Assembly: GCA_950295325.1 (NCBI GenBank)
Contig: OX485804.1
Span: 44,690,429 to 44,754,428 of the forward strand
DNA length: 64,000 nucleotides
From: Polytrichum commune
Lineage: Eukaryota; Streptophyta; Polytrichopsida; Polytrichales; Polytrichaceae
Direction of reading: 5' to 3'
Made by a program: the position numbers and the translations under genes. Under the pieces are notes generated by a model. That model was not told the DNA's origin, searched no databases, and was given only the letters and a program-made list of their open reading frames with translations. This document shows, one piece after another, positions 36,798-49,503 of this stretch (position 1 is its first letter; every line of letters begins with the position of its first letter).

Positions 36798-38202
36798 TTA
36801 GAACGGACTTCCTAGGCTAAGCTAAAAGTCATGTGGAAAGGGGGCATACACTTTCCAAGAGTGCAAGCAATCGGGATGGTGATCTATGTGCTCACAAAAA
36901 GAGTTTGTAAGTTCTCCATTTGAATTGCAATCTTGAAACTAATAATGGCTAGTGGTGATTTTTCACAAGGTCCCTAACTGTCCAGGGACATGTTCATAAA
37001 AAAAAAACATTTCCAGTGGACGGGTTCTTAGAAAATGAACCGGTTTTTGGACGTGTCAAATTCACTTTGGACGAATTCTAAAAATAACAATTTGTTTGAT
37101 AATTTTTTCCAAAAAAATAAATGATACAAATATCAGTTACATTATGTCATATATGACATGTGAATATAAGCATAATGCAATCAAACCACTAATACCCAAT
37201 CAATATATCAATCTTGAAGTGCTTGATTCACCTGCATACATTAATTCATCAACCACAAAATTTAGAAATGGGGTGTACTGGAAAGATGAGAATCAACAGC
37301 AAAAGAGAGATAACTGACGAACATTGAAGGCATAATTTGTCAAGATCCTATTGTTTCCAAGTGCAACCAGTCACATGTCGACATCTTTCAGTTTTTTTGT
37401 TGTTTGTTTTTTGTTTCTAATTTTTTACCAACATTGTAAGAGACTTATTTATACCTCTTGCGGGACGGGTATTTTCATTTTCAAACCGGTTTTGAGACGG
37501 GTTGTTTTTTCTTTAGCCTTTCCATGGACGGGTTGGTTTAGAAATTATTGGTTTTGGGACGGGTTGCAAATTTTTTTGCCTTTCAATTCAAGGTTTTTGG
37601 ACGTGGACGGGCAAAAACTTTGTGAAAAATCAGCCCTGATAATGGCCATTGACAATCTGCTTGATTCGCAAGAGCAGATTGGGAACGACGATCTCATTAC
37701 CTAATCTTCTTTTTATAGACAAAAGGAATTTTGTTTTGTAATTCGTCATACTTGAAGGAAGCCTATCTACCCTTCTTTGCAATTTTTAGACATCGGTTCC
37801 ATAGATGTGTCATGCACTTTATCTTGTACATGACTCATACAAGAAGATGGCTTTAAACTTGAAATGGTCACCAAACGTGTAAATTGATGTTTGTATCTTT
37901 CTTTGGTGATTTGACGATGACCATTTCTTTCTTTTTTTGGAACACAGGAGGTGGTTAGTTTTTCTGTCAAGTAGAGAGAAGACTTCATAGCTAGGAATCG
38001 AACTGCCAACCATTTCATTCGGTTCTGGGTACCTCTCCACTATCATCCGGTAGCTTAGGATCATCTTGGAGCATTGACGATGACCACTTCAAGTTTGAAG
38101 TAGGTCATCATTGAATGAGCTTCTTCAAGTTTGAAGGTGACCAACTTTATATAGGACCACCCTTTTATCAAGAACAAGTTGAGACAAAAATAAATAAATA
38201 AC

Positions 38203-39178
38203 CCATTAAATTTGGCAAACCATTTCAAGTCGATAAACCTTTATTGTGTAAATCTCGTACGATGTAGACAAGCCTACTACAATTATTTTAGGAGGATTGG
38301 CCTCTTCTAATTTGCAACATAGAAGAGATACACATCTTTAAGGTCGTTACATTATGAATTTCCTAAAAGTGGCATTCAACGCCTAGGAGCATGACCTGAA
38401 TAATTTTCAAGAAAGAATCAAGATCCGACTTTTAATGATAGTTAACCACATTTTAATGGTGTCTTGGGTTCTCAAAAGTCGGGACTTGGGAGGCCACGCA
38501 TAAATAATTAAATAATTAAATAACCCATTAAATTTGGCAAACCATTTCAAGTCGATAAGCCTTTATTTTGTAAATCTTGTAAGATGTAGACAAGCCTACT
38601 ACAATTATTTTAGGAGGATTGGCCTCTGCTAACATGCAACATGTAAGAGGTACACGTCTTCAAGGTTGTCACATTATAGATTTCCTAAAAGTGGAATTCA
38701 ACACCTAGGAGCACGACCCGAATATTTTTTCCATAGAATGAAAGAATCAAGATCCGACTTTTAACGATATATAGTTAACCACATTTCAATGGTGTCTTGG
38801 GTCCTCAAAAGTCGGGACTTGGCCATGGGTGGCCACGTATAAATAAATAAATAAACAAATAAATAACCCATTAAATTTGGCAAACCATTTCAAGTCGATG
38901 AACCTTTATTGTGTAAATCTTGTAAGATGTAGACAAGCCTACTACAATTACTTGAGAAGGATTGGCCTCTGCTAACATGCAACACAGAAGAGATACGCAT
39001 CTTCAAGGTTGTTACATTATGAATTTCCTAAAAGTGGAATTCAACACCCAGGAGCATGACCTGAATATTTTTTCCATAGAATGAAAGAATCAAGATCCGA
39101 CTTTTAACGATATATGGGTAACCGCATTTTTTCATGGTGTCTTGGGTCCTCAAAAGTCGGGACTTGGGAGGCCACGTT
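38203..39178. repeat. Tandem repeat, three units of about 320-345 bp
   Basis: Units begin with CCCATTAAATTTGGCAAACC at 38203, 38524 and 38867 and end with a GGCCACG word near 38500, 38840 and 39175. Each holds TTTCAAGTCGATAA/GAACC, GTAGACAAGCCTACTACAAT, GGATTGGCCTCT, TTTCCTAAAAGTGG, AAGAATCAAGATCCGACTTT and TCAAAAGTCGGGACTTGG. AT-rich linkers made of AAATAA steps separate units. Identity is high by eye. No ORF crosses a unit. Confidence 0.88.
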
Positions 39179-39299
39179 AAGGGACCCATAATAAATAGTC
39201 CCATCAAACCAAGCCACATGCATAACTGATCCACTAAAGCTGCCTAAAAGGGCTTCTTCAAGAGGACCTGTTCAAAGCTACCCTTGGGCCAATACAAGG

Positions 39300-39997
39300 A
39301 AGGCGCCCTTCTTCGCTTTTCCATTCTCCTTGGTCAGCCTTTGAAACCCACTACATAGCCAGTCCCGCATTAAACCTGTCTCGCCGGACTGGCCACCCGC
39401 CGGGGAGCTCCGCGGATTGTGAGAGAGGGAAAAAGGGAGGAAAAAAAGAAAAGTGGACATCCGAATATTTGCGAAATTCGATCGGTGTCGCAGCACCATA
39501 CAACATTCAACAACAGTGATGATTTGTGGCACTACTTCTTCATCATTTCCTCTTCATAAAAACCTTGCGACGTCGCAGCAGGCAGCTGCACATGTGTAAG
39601 TACGGGTGCGGTTGGGGTTGAGGTTGAAGAAGTGGCAGTACCGTCGCGCTTTTTTTCCCATTTTGCTATTGCTATTGCTATTTTGACCACTGCGCGCTTA
39701 TTATAGCGTTATTGCGAGTGGTATTTGCCATTGGTATTGGTCCGTCACTGCTAGCTTGAAGCTTTCTTGAAGCTCCAGGTGCCACCTAGGTAGCTACGCA
39801 GTCAGGCGGGGAGCGTGCAGGGACAGTTTGAAGATAGGATCACCGCGAGTGGAGCATGTGGTGGATGCAGGCCGGTGACCTTCTGCAGTTAGGCAACAGA
39901 CGGAGCAAGTAGGAGAGACGGGGGAATATAGAGAGGGGAAGAGTCCTAAGGAGGAGATAGATAGGAGAGAGGGTGAGAGGAAACCCCCAGGGTTTCC
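39300..39997 (+). promoter_or_regulatory. GC-richer promoter/leader region of the IDD gene
   Basis: GC content rises clearly here over the AT-rich spacer. A CCGCCGGGGAGC patch near 39400 is followed by purine-rich GAGAGAGGG/GGAGGAAAAA runs at 39419-39460 and 39900-39990, GA stretches of a kind common in plant promoters and leaders. No TATA box was assigned. The ORF at 39278-39532 (minus) has no family features. Confidence 0.45.
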
Positions 39998-42900
39998 ATG
40001 ACAGCCTTGCCGTCACCGGTGGATGAGCATCATGTGGTCGGCCATGGCGGTTCTAGAGCTTTCCAACTGCTTCGGCGATGTAGTAGCAATGAGGCGCCCC
40101 GCGAGTTTCCTAGTCTGCTGCTGCACCCGGAGAGCTCAGGAGACACTAAAAAGCGCAGGCGCCGGCCTGCGGGAACACCTGGTATGAAGAACTGAGAAGA
40201 GAATATCTAGATGACCTTCTTGCCGTACACGGCCTTGAGAAGACCTCTCGAGTGAATATATTGAACAAGTACTAGATTGATGTGAGGTGATGTACTACAC
40301 TCGTCGCTCGCTCACATGATCCATGCGACCAGGCACTCACCGCATCAAGAAACGTAATCAGATAGTGCTCACAATTTCAATGGAAACTGATCTAATTATC
40401 CTGCCGCTTCACTTCATCTTAGATAACATGCAGCATCCGAGTCGAAGTTGATTTAGTGTTTCAGTCATAGAGAAGACGCATCTGTTTGTCTGCTCTTTAA
40501 AAAGAAAGAATGACACCTCCAGAAGCGCCGTTTGAGAACTTTGTGTCACTTGCCTTCAGTCGATAATTACTTGCGCATGCTTTAATCGTGCTGCCGCTCC
40601 AGTTATGCGGGGTAGGTAACAGTCTTGATTATGATGTGTCGACATTGTCGACGGCCAGTATGTGTCAGGTAGGTCTTCATTGCTTCTTCATTACGGCATG
40701 GTTCGTGGCGCCGGGCCTTCAGCGACCCGACTCCGATTAAGCAGCTGAATGCTCAGTCAAATCAAGACCGGGACATCAAAATCCTGATGAAGTGTAGAGT
40801 TAATTGCCTTGTTCATGCCTAAACCTGGTTCATACTTGAGTGCGCAAAAATTTGACATCAGTTAGCCTTATGTAAAACTGATATGCATGTTGGTGTCCGA
40901 GTGCTCCATGGGTTCATGCATGTCACTTGATCCAAAGCGACATCAACAGAATGTGCGCACAAGGTGCTACTTCTGGAAGAGAGTTTCAACCAGCCATGCA
41001 GAAAGATCTAAAGTGAACCTAGAATTGCTACTGTTACTATTCGCGAGTGTTTCTTCCACCGACGGTGCTACCGAGCGTACTCGATGTATCTAACTGACGG
41101 TGGTAGACTTCACCTAGCTTGTTGCTGGCAGCCCTTTTGAAAATAATGGAGGAATCGAGGAAGGACGAACCGACACAATGGACAACGAATAATATGCAGG
41201 TTTAGTCAAGTATAGCATTCACGAATACGCGGGAGAGAAGTATACACCGACAAGTATAACATCATTGACGACGGTTATGTCCAGCATGACTATACGGCTG
41301 ATTATTTGAAGATTCAGAAACCGTTTGTTGTGATTTGGAAAAATCCTCGTGTGCCTTACCTGCCATAGCAGGTTATGCACGATATTATGAATGACATCCG
41401 ATCCTAATTAATCTTCGTTCATTCGCGAATCCAGTGTTGCTGATTTTGATCTCTTTAGTAGATCATCTAAGATCAAATGAGCAAACTGTCGACATCACAG
41501 TGTTGCAGGCTTTTTATTCAGTACCATAATTTAGAGGCCAGTTGGACACATTCATATTCAGGAATTGCATCGCATTGCATTCGTCGAGAATACAGAGATG
41601 GTCTTAGATAGCAGAGAGCCAGTGGTGAGACTAAAAGTTGGTGTTGCTCTTCCACTATTCCATAATATTATTATATATCGTCCTCAACTTTCGGATACTT
41701 GAGGACAGTTTCACTTGTTGATTCAGTAGTTCAACCTGTGCATAGCCTACCCGTTAAACACGATGTAAATAAACGTCGCGCCTATAAAGAAAGCTTCAAA
41801 GAACGAAGTCAGTAGAGATTCTTCGTATTTCCTTCAGTTGCAAAACTTTACTAACTTATATGCGTAAGAGCTGCAAGCTTCACACGACTGTTCTAAGTCA
41901 GTATGTCTATGAACCCATTTTGACACTAGTTACACCCACATAGACATTATGATCCTAATTTGATTTCATGTGCAGATCCAGATGCGGAGGTTGTCGCACT
42001 ATCTCCGAAGACTCTGATGGAATCGGATAAATATGTGTGTGAAATCTGTAATCAAGGTTTCCAACGTGACCAGAATCTTCAGATGCATAGACGACACCAC
42101 AAGGTAATTTGTAATCATTTTCCCTTACAGTTGAGCAGAATACAGGTCTAAATATATACAGTCCATGGGAAACCATGGGACTTTCTTTCCATGGGATAAT
42201 TAGAAACAAAGTCCGCACGTGTCTCTTATATAATCGTGAGTCTCCATTCCAAACTCGTAGTTGTACATGCATGTTTAATCCTTCACTGTGACGTTGAAGA
42301 GCACCTGATCACACATATTATAATTTCTCAGGTTCCGTGGAAGCTGCTAAAGAAGCCTACGCTGGGAGTTCACAAACGAGTGTACGTCTGCCCTGAGTTG
42401 TCGTGTCTTCATCACGACCCTTCACATGCCCTGGGCGACCTTGTTGGGATTAAGAAACACTATCGAAGGAAGCACTGCACAGAAAAACATTGGAAGTGTG
42501 TCAAATGCTCGAAAGGTTATGCAGTTCAGTCAGATTACAAAGCTCATTTGAAAACCTGTGGAACTAGAGGTCATTGTTGTGATTGCGGCAAAGTGTTTTC
42601 TAGGTGATTTCTTAACCATATGTATGCCCCCTGCCAAGCTCATGACAAACTTGTGACATCTGATTATACTGTTTCTGTCTCCTCTCCCGTTCGTTGTCTT
42701 CAGCTACTTGATGCCAGTATAGAAAATTTGATTATATAACTTGATGTATAACATACTGCACGCCTGCATTACTTACTGTCACACTCGTGATGATGTTCAG
42801 GGTCGAGAGCTTTATTGAGCACCAGGACAACTGCAGCACCATCAGACAGAAAACCAACAAATCTGATGTTGGATGTGAAAGGCCGCTTATACTTCAGCAG

Positions 42901-45757
42901 CATATTAATAGGACTTCCGGCGATAGTGTCAGTCAATCCAGTAATACAACTCAGGCTATACCTCTTGCACATTCGGCAACTTCAGACACAACGGTGGATT
43001 CTACAGTGGTGAAGGAGGCGGCTCAGAGGTTCGATCATATATTACAACCTGTTTGGAGAATTGAAGGCGATCAAAGGAACGCACTCAGGCATGTACTCTT
43101 GTCAAAACAGCGCATGCAGGATCTGTTTTCCGACGCTGCAGGTTTAGCGTCCAACGTCATGGACGAGAAGAGTAGACATGAATTAGTCAGTCGCTCTACA
43201 TCTTACTTTACATCAGCTCGTAAATCCTTGTCACTAGTACCTGAGCTTTCCTGCACTAATTTAGAATCTCTTCCTACGGAGGATCCCGATAGTGTTGCTA
43301 CAACAGCCCCATCAATATCTTTGCAGCTCTCGATGAGCCCTTACAAGGAAATTGAGGTTGCTTCAGGTAGCGCCTGCTTGTTGGGAGATTCCTCGTATAA
43401 CATGGATACTAAACCAAGTTCAGAATCTCTAGGAAGAGAGATTATGCCGTTACAGGCTCCCCGTCATATGCAACCGCCATCTAAAACTGGTGAGGAGCTG
43501 GTAACAGTAATGACCCGGGATAGAGGAGAGTCTATCCAGTTATTGGGGAAGGATCTTACTCTATCCTATTCTGGCATTGATACACATCCAGGGCGTCCTA
43601 GATTAAATTTGGCGGAAGATATCGGGAATCGGAACGTTTTCTTGAATGACTTTTTAAAGAAAGGTGTGAGTACGCCTGGACTGGGGACAAGTGAAAGTGG
43701 ACTAGGTGGTTCCAATCAAGCTGATCAGCGACAGAAACAAAAAGTGGCCATTCACACAGAAGACTTGAACAAAAGAGCAGTGTCAACAATTATTGAAGAA
43801 CGTCATAAGAGTTTGCAGCCCAGTCGCTCAGGTACTGTATGTCATTAGTCGTCTCTCATTCGTTCATATATAGAGTTAGGTATTCTGAAAGACATGTGGA
43901 ACAACCAATTGATTTAAAGTTTCGAGGTTTCACCCTAAACTCTGTCAAGATGTGAACATAAGTACTCATGTAATTTACCTTAAATTTCAGAAGTCTGAAG
44001 CATCGCATCATATTATGCGTTCTTACATTCATATGTTGATTATTTGTTCAAGTAAGTAACGCTGCAGAACTGATACTTGTATCCTGATAACTGCAGCTCC
44101 CACGACGGTCACGACGGCCTCGATGATGAGTATTTCACAGCATTCTCAAAGTGCAACACACGTTGAATCTGCAACAACGTCACACGACTCACGCAAAGAT
44201 ATTGCACTAACTCGACGTCAAGTGGAAATTGCTGGGAACGAAGTACTCTTCGCTACTTCGACACGGACTTTAGGTGAAGTTTGCAGGACGACCGATAAGG
44301 CTCAAGCTGCGTGCGCAGCTGAAGGATTAAACCAGATTGCACGTCAACAGGTGAGTGTGTACTAGAGCTGTCTACTATCCAGAGTTACAAGGGTTTTTAA
44401 CATGAATTGTAGTTAATGAAATTGAACGACTGTGACGTTGTGTCTGGAAATTAACAAGGTACATTCTGGAGATTCATTTCAGTGAATAAGTTGCATTTAA
44501 TTCTTTCACCTGGGCCACTATTACCTCGTTTGGATATGCCAGCCTATAATCTATGAATTAATCGGTTTGAAATGGTTAACTTACATCGATCATCATTGTG
44601 ACTAACTTTGCAGCTCAAGGGCATTCTAAGAGAGTGGCGGTTAGTATGTTTAAATGCTTCACGGCCAGTTAGCTATGGCCCATAGTCACTCAGTCTCCTG
44701 GATCTTACTCTGATCCAAGGTTCACCGAACTTCCACCTCTTTCTGATCACTGCAGGACGTCACTAGGTATTTATATTACATGCTGGTAGGCCGCAAGCGG
44801 AGGGCATTATCGCATGCCAGCGTACCTCGTATTCATCCAACATTAAATCCCTAAAATAGTATGCAGTCAGGAATTTCCTATTTTTAGTTTATCTGACACC
44901 GGAATTAGCTTTGAAGACCCCGAATTAATCTAGTCCAAGTCAGTTCAGATGATTCGGCCACAAACCTATAGGGGATCAAGTTTTTATATTGGATGGATAA
45001 GAGGTACGCTCGTAATTCACAATTCCCCCTCCTTGGAAAGTTATCCACAAGTTCGGATATCGTTGCTTAAAAGGCCGCAAGACGTAAGCCACGAAGAATT
45101 CCTTACACCTTAGTTCAAAGTTGTGAAGGTAGTTGAACTTCGCGAGTACTCAGGTGTAAGGAATTCAGGACATGTATGTCGGTGATCCCGTGATGAGTAC
45201 ACTGTGATATGCACTGCATTATCCTTTGCTTGCAGGCCCAGACTGATCTCAACACCGCCTGGCTAGACATAGCTGCGGCAAGGCGGATGAAAGATCGTGC
45301 TCGACAAGAAATCCAAGAGGCCCAGGAAGAATTAGCCCGAGCTGAGGTTCTGAAACGAGAAGCCAGAGAGCGGCTACAGGTAGCCTCCGATGAGAAATCC
45401 TATGCTGACCACGTCCGGAGCCTGGCACGGCGTGAAATGGAGAAAGCTGTAGCCGAGAAAGCAGAAGCTGAAGCTGACGTACAAAAGCTACGTGAGCAAG
45501 CCCAAGCCCAAGTGGACGAAGCCCAGTTCTTAAAATGCCAAGCTGAGCGTGCAGCAGCAGCAGCTACTACCAATACCAATGCGAGCACAACTAGCTCTCA
45601 TCATCAGCAGCAGCAGCAGCAACAGCAACAACAACAACATCCACCCACTTTTTGCTGCTCCTGCAGAATTCGGAGTATAGATCTTTCGTTGAAAATGACC
45701 ACCAATACCCATGGCCAGGACGAGCCGGCCGACGAAAAAGCGCGACAGCACCTATGA
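39998..45757 (+). CDS. IDD: INDETERMINATE DOMAIN (IDD) C2H2 zinc-finger transcription factor, SGR5/IDD14-16-like
   Basis: Plant-specific nuclear DNA-binding factor. Exons 39998-40181, 41976-42103, 42332-42603, 42801-43831, 44097-44350, 45236-45757; phases agree, 796 residues. Seen: nuclear signal KKRRRRPAGTPDPDAEV (about 50-67), then four fingers: C83/C86/H99/H103, C124/C129/H147/H152, C160/C163/H176/C180 and C187/C189/H202/C206, with the IDD signatures VCEICNQGFQRDQNLQMHRR, PWKLLKK and YAVQSDYKAH. The linker between fingers 2 and 3 has one residue more than usual. Exon 4 is a long Ser/Thr-rich stretch with LQLS. Exons 5-6 form a long coiled coil (about 560-740), then Gln-rich (11 Q) and FCCSC segments. 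A coiled coil before a Cys pair recalls the SGR5 (IDD14/15/16) clade, known for shoot gravitropism and starch-related regulation. The function here is inferred from family only. Confidence 0.92.
40182..41975 (+). other. Large first intron of the IDD gene
   Basis: 1.8 kb between GTATGA and TGCAG. No repeat copy and no conserved reading frame are recognised; base composition is more balanced than in the spacers. Introns 1 in this family may hold regulatory sequence, but nothing specific can be shown. Confidence 0.6.
45096..45166. repeat. Small inverted repeat in intron 5 of the IDD gene
   Basis: GAATTCCTTACACCT (45096-45110) and its perfect inverse AGGTGTAAGGAATTC (45152-45166), with an inner AGTTCAA/TTGAACT pair. 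A stem of 15 plus 7 pairs in the transcript. Confidence 0.8.
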
Positions 45758-47003
45758 CAACCAGCTGCTCCGACCGAATCTTCCCATGCAGAATCACGAC
45801 CAGCTCATTTATTGAGGTCAACATCCTTCCCCCAGCATTAATTGTCGCCCGACCACATCAATGCGTTGCCACCTGAATCAAGTAGCAAGTGAGAATTGAG
45901 CTCGGGATGATTAATGGAGCTCTGTCATTGCGGTGGTATCTATTATCCTGTACCCAACTGTTTTTTGTTGCCATTCTTTTGTAGGTATGTGTGATCTTGG
46001 ATCACAAGCAATTAATCATTAGCTCCGGTAAGAGTTTGGAAAATTTTAATTGATTTGTTGATTTGAATTTGGGAAACTTTGAGTCTTACTATAAGTGACA
46101 CTAGAGGACAATTTATTATGAGTGGGCACTGGACGGTCACCCCAGTGAATAACTTCAGGGCAAGGAATTTGAGCTGTCGATCATTCACCATGGAAAGTCT
46201 CATGGACCATATGTTTTTGACCCATAGTCATTAATTTATTTTCTTCCGGCAAACACCCTAGTTTGTGTACATTGTACAAGGATGTGGGCCATGGCACTTC
46301 AGCTTCATACATATATTATATTTATATATACTAGTGTATTGCAAATCTACAAGATGCACTACAACTGTCCAGTGCTTGATCAAGGTTAGTGGATTTTTGA
46401 TTGATTGTGTGCAATAATTCAACCTTAAAATATGATCTCCATGTTAACTCCCTTCACTTCTTTTACCCTATTAACTCTGCAACAGGCTCATCGAATGCAC
46501 CTGCATACCTAATGGCCCTGATCGACAACTTGGATCCACTACATGGGTAGGTTGCAAATCTATCCAGTATTTCTATTTCCTTTCATTTAAAAAATACTTT
46601 ATTGCTATTAGCTAGGTAGCACACAATGCACTTGTCATTAGAGTACTAAAAGATGACCATTTTTCTCACATGCACGGAATGTATGCAGATTGCGATTCAA
46701 ATACTTCCTGGTGCCTTAATTGCACCTCTCTGCCCCATTCTCATGATGTGCAGATGTTTTTCTGTCATTCATTCGAATTTGACTTCTTGAGTGTTCTTGT
46801 TTCATTTAGTTCAACTTACTTGCAAAGTTCACATGCCTATTGAAATTTGTGTTCTCCATATGACCAATTCTAAGGGTTCTGCAACCAAATTGATCCCGGT
46901 CCATGATTGATGACCACTTTGATTTGGTATTTCTGTGGTAGTCAATCTGTTTATGTCCCGAGTCCCGACCCAAAGAAACAAAATTAATATATGCATCATC
47001 CGT
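45758..47003. other. IDD 3' flank
   Basis: This includes the 3' untranslated region. At 46486-46546 there is an exon-like segment bounded by a good acceptor (CTGCAACAG) and a GTAGGT donor, open as a stretch ending ALIDNLDPLHG, but no partner exons or family are recognised. Otherwise AT-rich and featureless. Confidence 0.4.
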
Positions 47004-47340
47004 CTAAGGTACGTGGGCCCTTCTGTGGTCATTCTTCTTTATCGGACACCTACTATATTTGAGTCACACATATGCCAAGGTTTGTGAAATTGCAGTTATG
47101 AATGGACTCTTAAAAGACGTGTGTTACAATGAGATTGGACTATGCTCTAGAGATGAACAAACTATTCTAGGTTGAATTGTTAACACAACTGGGAGGGCCG
47201 TCTATGTGAATGTTTGAATGAGATTGTGAAATTTGCAGCGACAATGTGCATGACTTGCAACTGGTACATGGGTGAGACAATTCCGGATTTGAATCGACAA
47301 TAGTCAAAATTGTATGTGGAGTTGGAAGTGCCCACAATAG
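47004..47340 (-). repeat. Family A dispersed repeat, near full-length reverse copy
   Basis: Left tip CTAAGGTACGTGGGCCC and GTGGTCATTCTTCTTTATCG, then ACACCTACTATATTTGAGTC, GTTACAATGAGATTGGACTA, AACACAACTGGGAG, and the right edge GTATGTGGAGTTGGAAGTGC CCACAATAG. It is the reverse of 59769-60131. 337 bp, non-coding. Confidence 0.75.
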
Positions 47341-48071
47341 GGATGCAATATCTTATGATATAAACTCTTGAGCATCTCATGGAACAAAAGAAAGTGTGAG
47401 CCCCCATCTCCTAAATATTATGACCTTTGTGCCTCATTTGCACATGGAGTGTGCAGTTCTAGAGAGTTTACAAAATTTACAACATTGATTTACAAAGAAC
47501 GCAAATGGACCGTTGCCCCCGTTTCTGAGACTATATGGAATAAAAGGCGTTATAATACACATGCGGTCGTCATGCTCCAAACCATCTGGTATTTAGATAG
47601 CTCTCAACTTTTCGGACCAATTTCGCACTAAATTGCCATCACACGTCTGTTCTAAATCTTCATGATGATGCCAAATGTCTACGCACATAATGTCCACAGA
47701 CTTCTAGTATAGAATCACCTACACAACGGCGACATGGCAAGTACAAATAACAAGATACGAAACACGAGTGTTGGCAATTCTAAAAATCAGTTGCTTAATT
47801 ATGACCTCATCCAAAGTCCAGAATTACCTAAATACCAGTTTAAGTTCAAACATGATGAAATGCAAGCAATTCCCGGTCCAATTCAACATCCTTCAAGTAT
47901 TTAAGAAGATTTTGTTACGCTAACAAGAGGACTTTCTTTGTTGGAACTCCCTTCAAGTCTTTCAAGGAACGGCATGACGGGGTCGTGAGAGGGACCTTGG
48001 GTGGCTTTTGAATCGTTATGTGCTATGCCAATCCTCCCCTCCGGTCTTAAGTAGTGGAAGACCCTTCATGT

Positions 48072-48259
48072 TAGTGTCACTTACTATTTGGAATTACGCA
48101 ATTCCATAACTATTTACTTATATCTCATTCTTTTTGCCAACAATGGTCAAATCGGTTGTTTGGACATTATAGAACACTAACATCTTTACTCAGTAAAAAA
48201 AATTACATTAAATAGTAAAAAGATGTAGCATCGCGTAATTCCAACTAGCAAGTGATGCT
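48072..48259. repeat. Small foldback element
   Basis: The arms TAGTGTCACTTACTATTTGG AATTACGC (left) and GCGTAATTCCAACTAGCAAG TGATGCTA (right) are inverted with few mismatches. A second inner pair ATCTTTACT/AGTAAAAAGAT lies in the loop. About 190 bp, no coding. Confidence 0.65.
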
Positions 48260-48514
48260 AAATACAATATTTAGTGTAGCCAATACAACAATCAAGAAAT
48301 GGCATGAATTCATCCAGAAACTCAACACACATGCGAGTAGTTCGATTAATCATGACTAGAAACAAAGGAAAATCCAATTTTCAATCTGGTTTTGTTGATG
48401 CTTCATCACATTAGTTAGTAGATCCGCTAATACATAACCACAAGTTTTGTATTTGTGTATCGGTAAAAAGTTGGTTGAACGTGCCAAAAAACGAACCAAA
48501 GAACACCCACATGA

Positions 48515-48742
48515 CTGTTCGGGGAGAACCAACGGTTAGTTACAAATGAACCAGTTGAGTTTGAGGAATGATTGGTTGAAGTTCGAGACTTCAAAAGAAT
48601 TACTGATCGTTTTAGAGGAATCTATAGAAGAATATACCTCAAATGAATGAAAGCAAAACCAGAAAATGTCCACATGTAACCAGATCGATTTAGAATCACT
48701 AGGGTCTTGACCGACTATGCCCAAAAATTTCCCGGGCACTGA
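48515..48742. mobile_element. hAT-like MITE, older copy
   Basis: It matches 49931-50157 across its length (GGGGAGAACC...GTTAGTTACA, GTTGAGTTTGAG, TTAGAGGAATCTATAGAAGA, CATGTAACCAG, CCAAAAATTTCCC). An 8-bp flank CCCACATG at the left and CCCGCATG at the right looks like a target duplication with one change. More diverged than its partner. Confidence 0.6.
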
Positions 48743-48764
48743 CCCGCATGCCCCAAGTCTTACC

Positions 48765-49189
48765 TAAGGTAGAAATACCATAACCCGTTAACCACCCTCT
48801 AGCCATGCACTAGACCACTGTCATAATGGTGAAGTGCCATTTCTAAAACCGATCATGGCTCGGCAGCAACTTCAATGCGTGTATACTTAGTGTAGCCAAT
48901 GGGAGTCAAGTGTTAATGTACTTATGGGGTAACCGATTTAGGCGATGTTCAGTATGGAAATGCGGATTACCGTGTTCGGTGTAGGGAGAATCTCGTGAAC
49001 GAGTAGGGGTTTGGACAACTTTCCACTTTGAAAATTTGTAGCATCTTTTGTATAAGGCAAAAAAATATGAAACAACTTGCATTCTTCATGAATCCTTCTC
49101 GCCTATCTTGGAAAATTATCTCATGCTCGTCAGACCAGATCTTCAATGCGAATCACCTTATTTTCACGGGTTATGGTATTTCTACCTTA
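48765..49189. repeat. MITE-like element with 25-bp inverted ends, family F copy 2
   Basis: The ends TAAGGTAGAAATACCATAAC and GTTATGGTATTTCTACCTTA are perfect inverses here. 425 bp, the better preserved of the two copies (partner 25393-25818). Inserted just beyond the hAT-like MITE at 48515-48742. No ORF. Confidence 0.85.
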
Positions 49190-49503
49190 CATGATTGATT
49201 GTATGTGGAGTTAGAGTGCCCGAATTCGGCCGCCCACATGGTTAACCTTTTCATGATGTGTCGCGAACTCTTTCTAGTTCACCTTACTTAAATTACAACA
49301 CTCTTTTCATTCTCACACATGCATGCCCGCCCGATCGATGAACCATAACATCATCATTGATCCATTTTCCTCGCCTGTGACGGAACAGTAAACTTATTGT
49401 TTCATAATATTCCCTAACACATTAATGAGGGTTCAGATCGATCACGGGGGAAAGTCAATTGTCCTTCCACAGATGCATTCAGAGGCCGGGGTTGTTGTAA
49501 TAA

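Noticed and set aside
38203-39178. CRISPR-like or other spaced repeat array
   Set aside because: Units are over 300 bp, contiguous, with AT linkers rather than unique spacers, in a plant nuclear setting.
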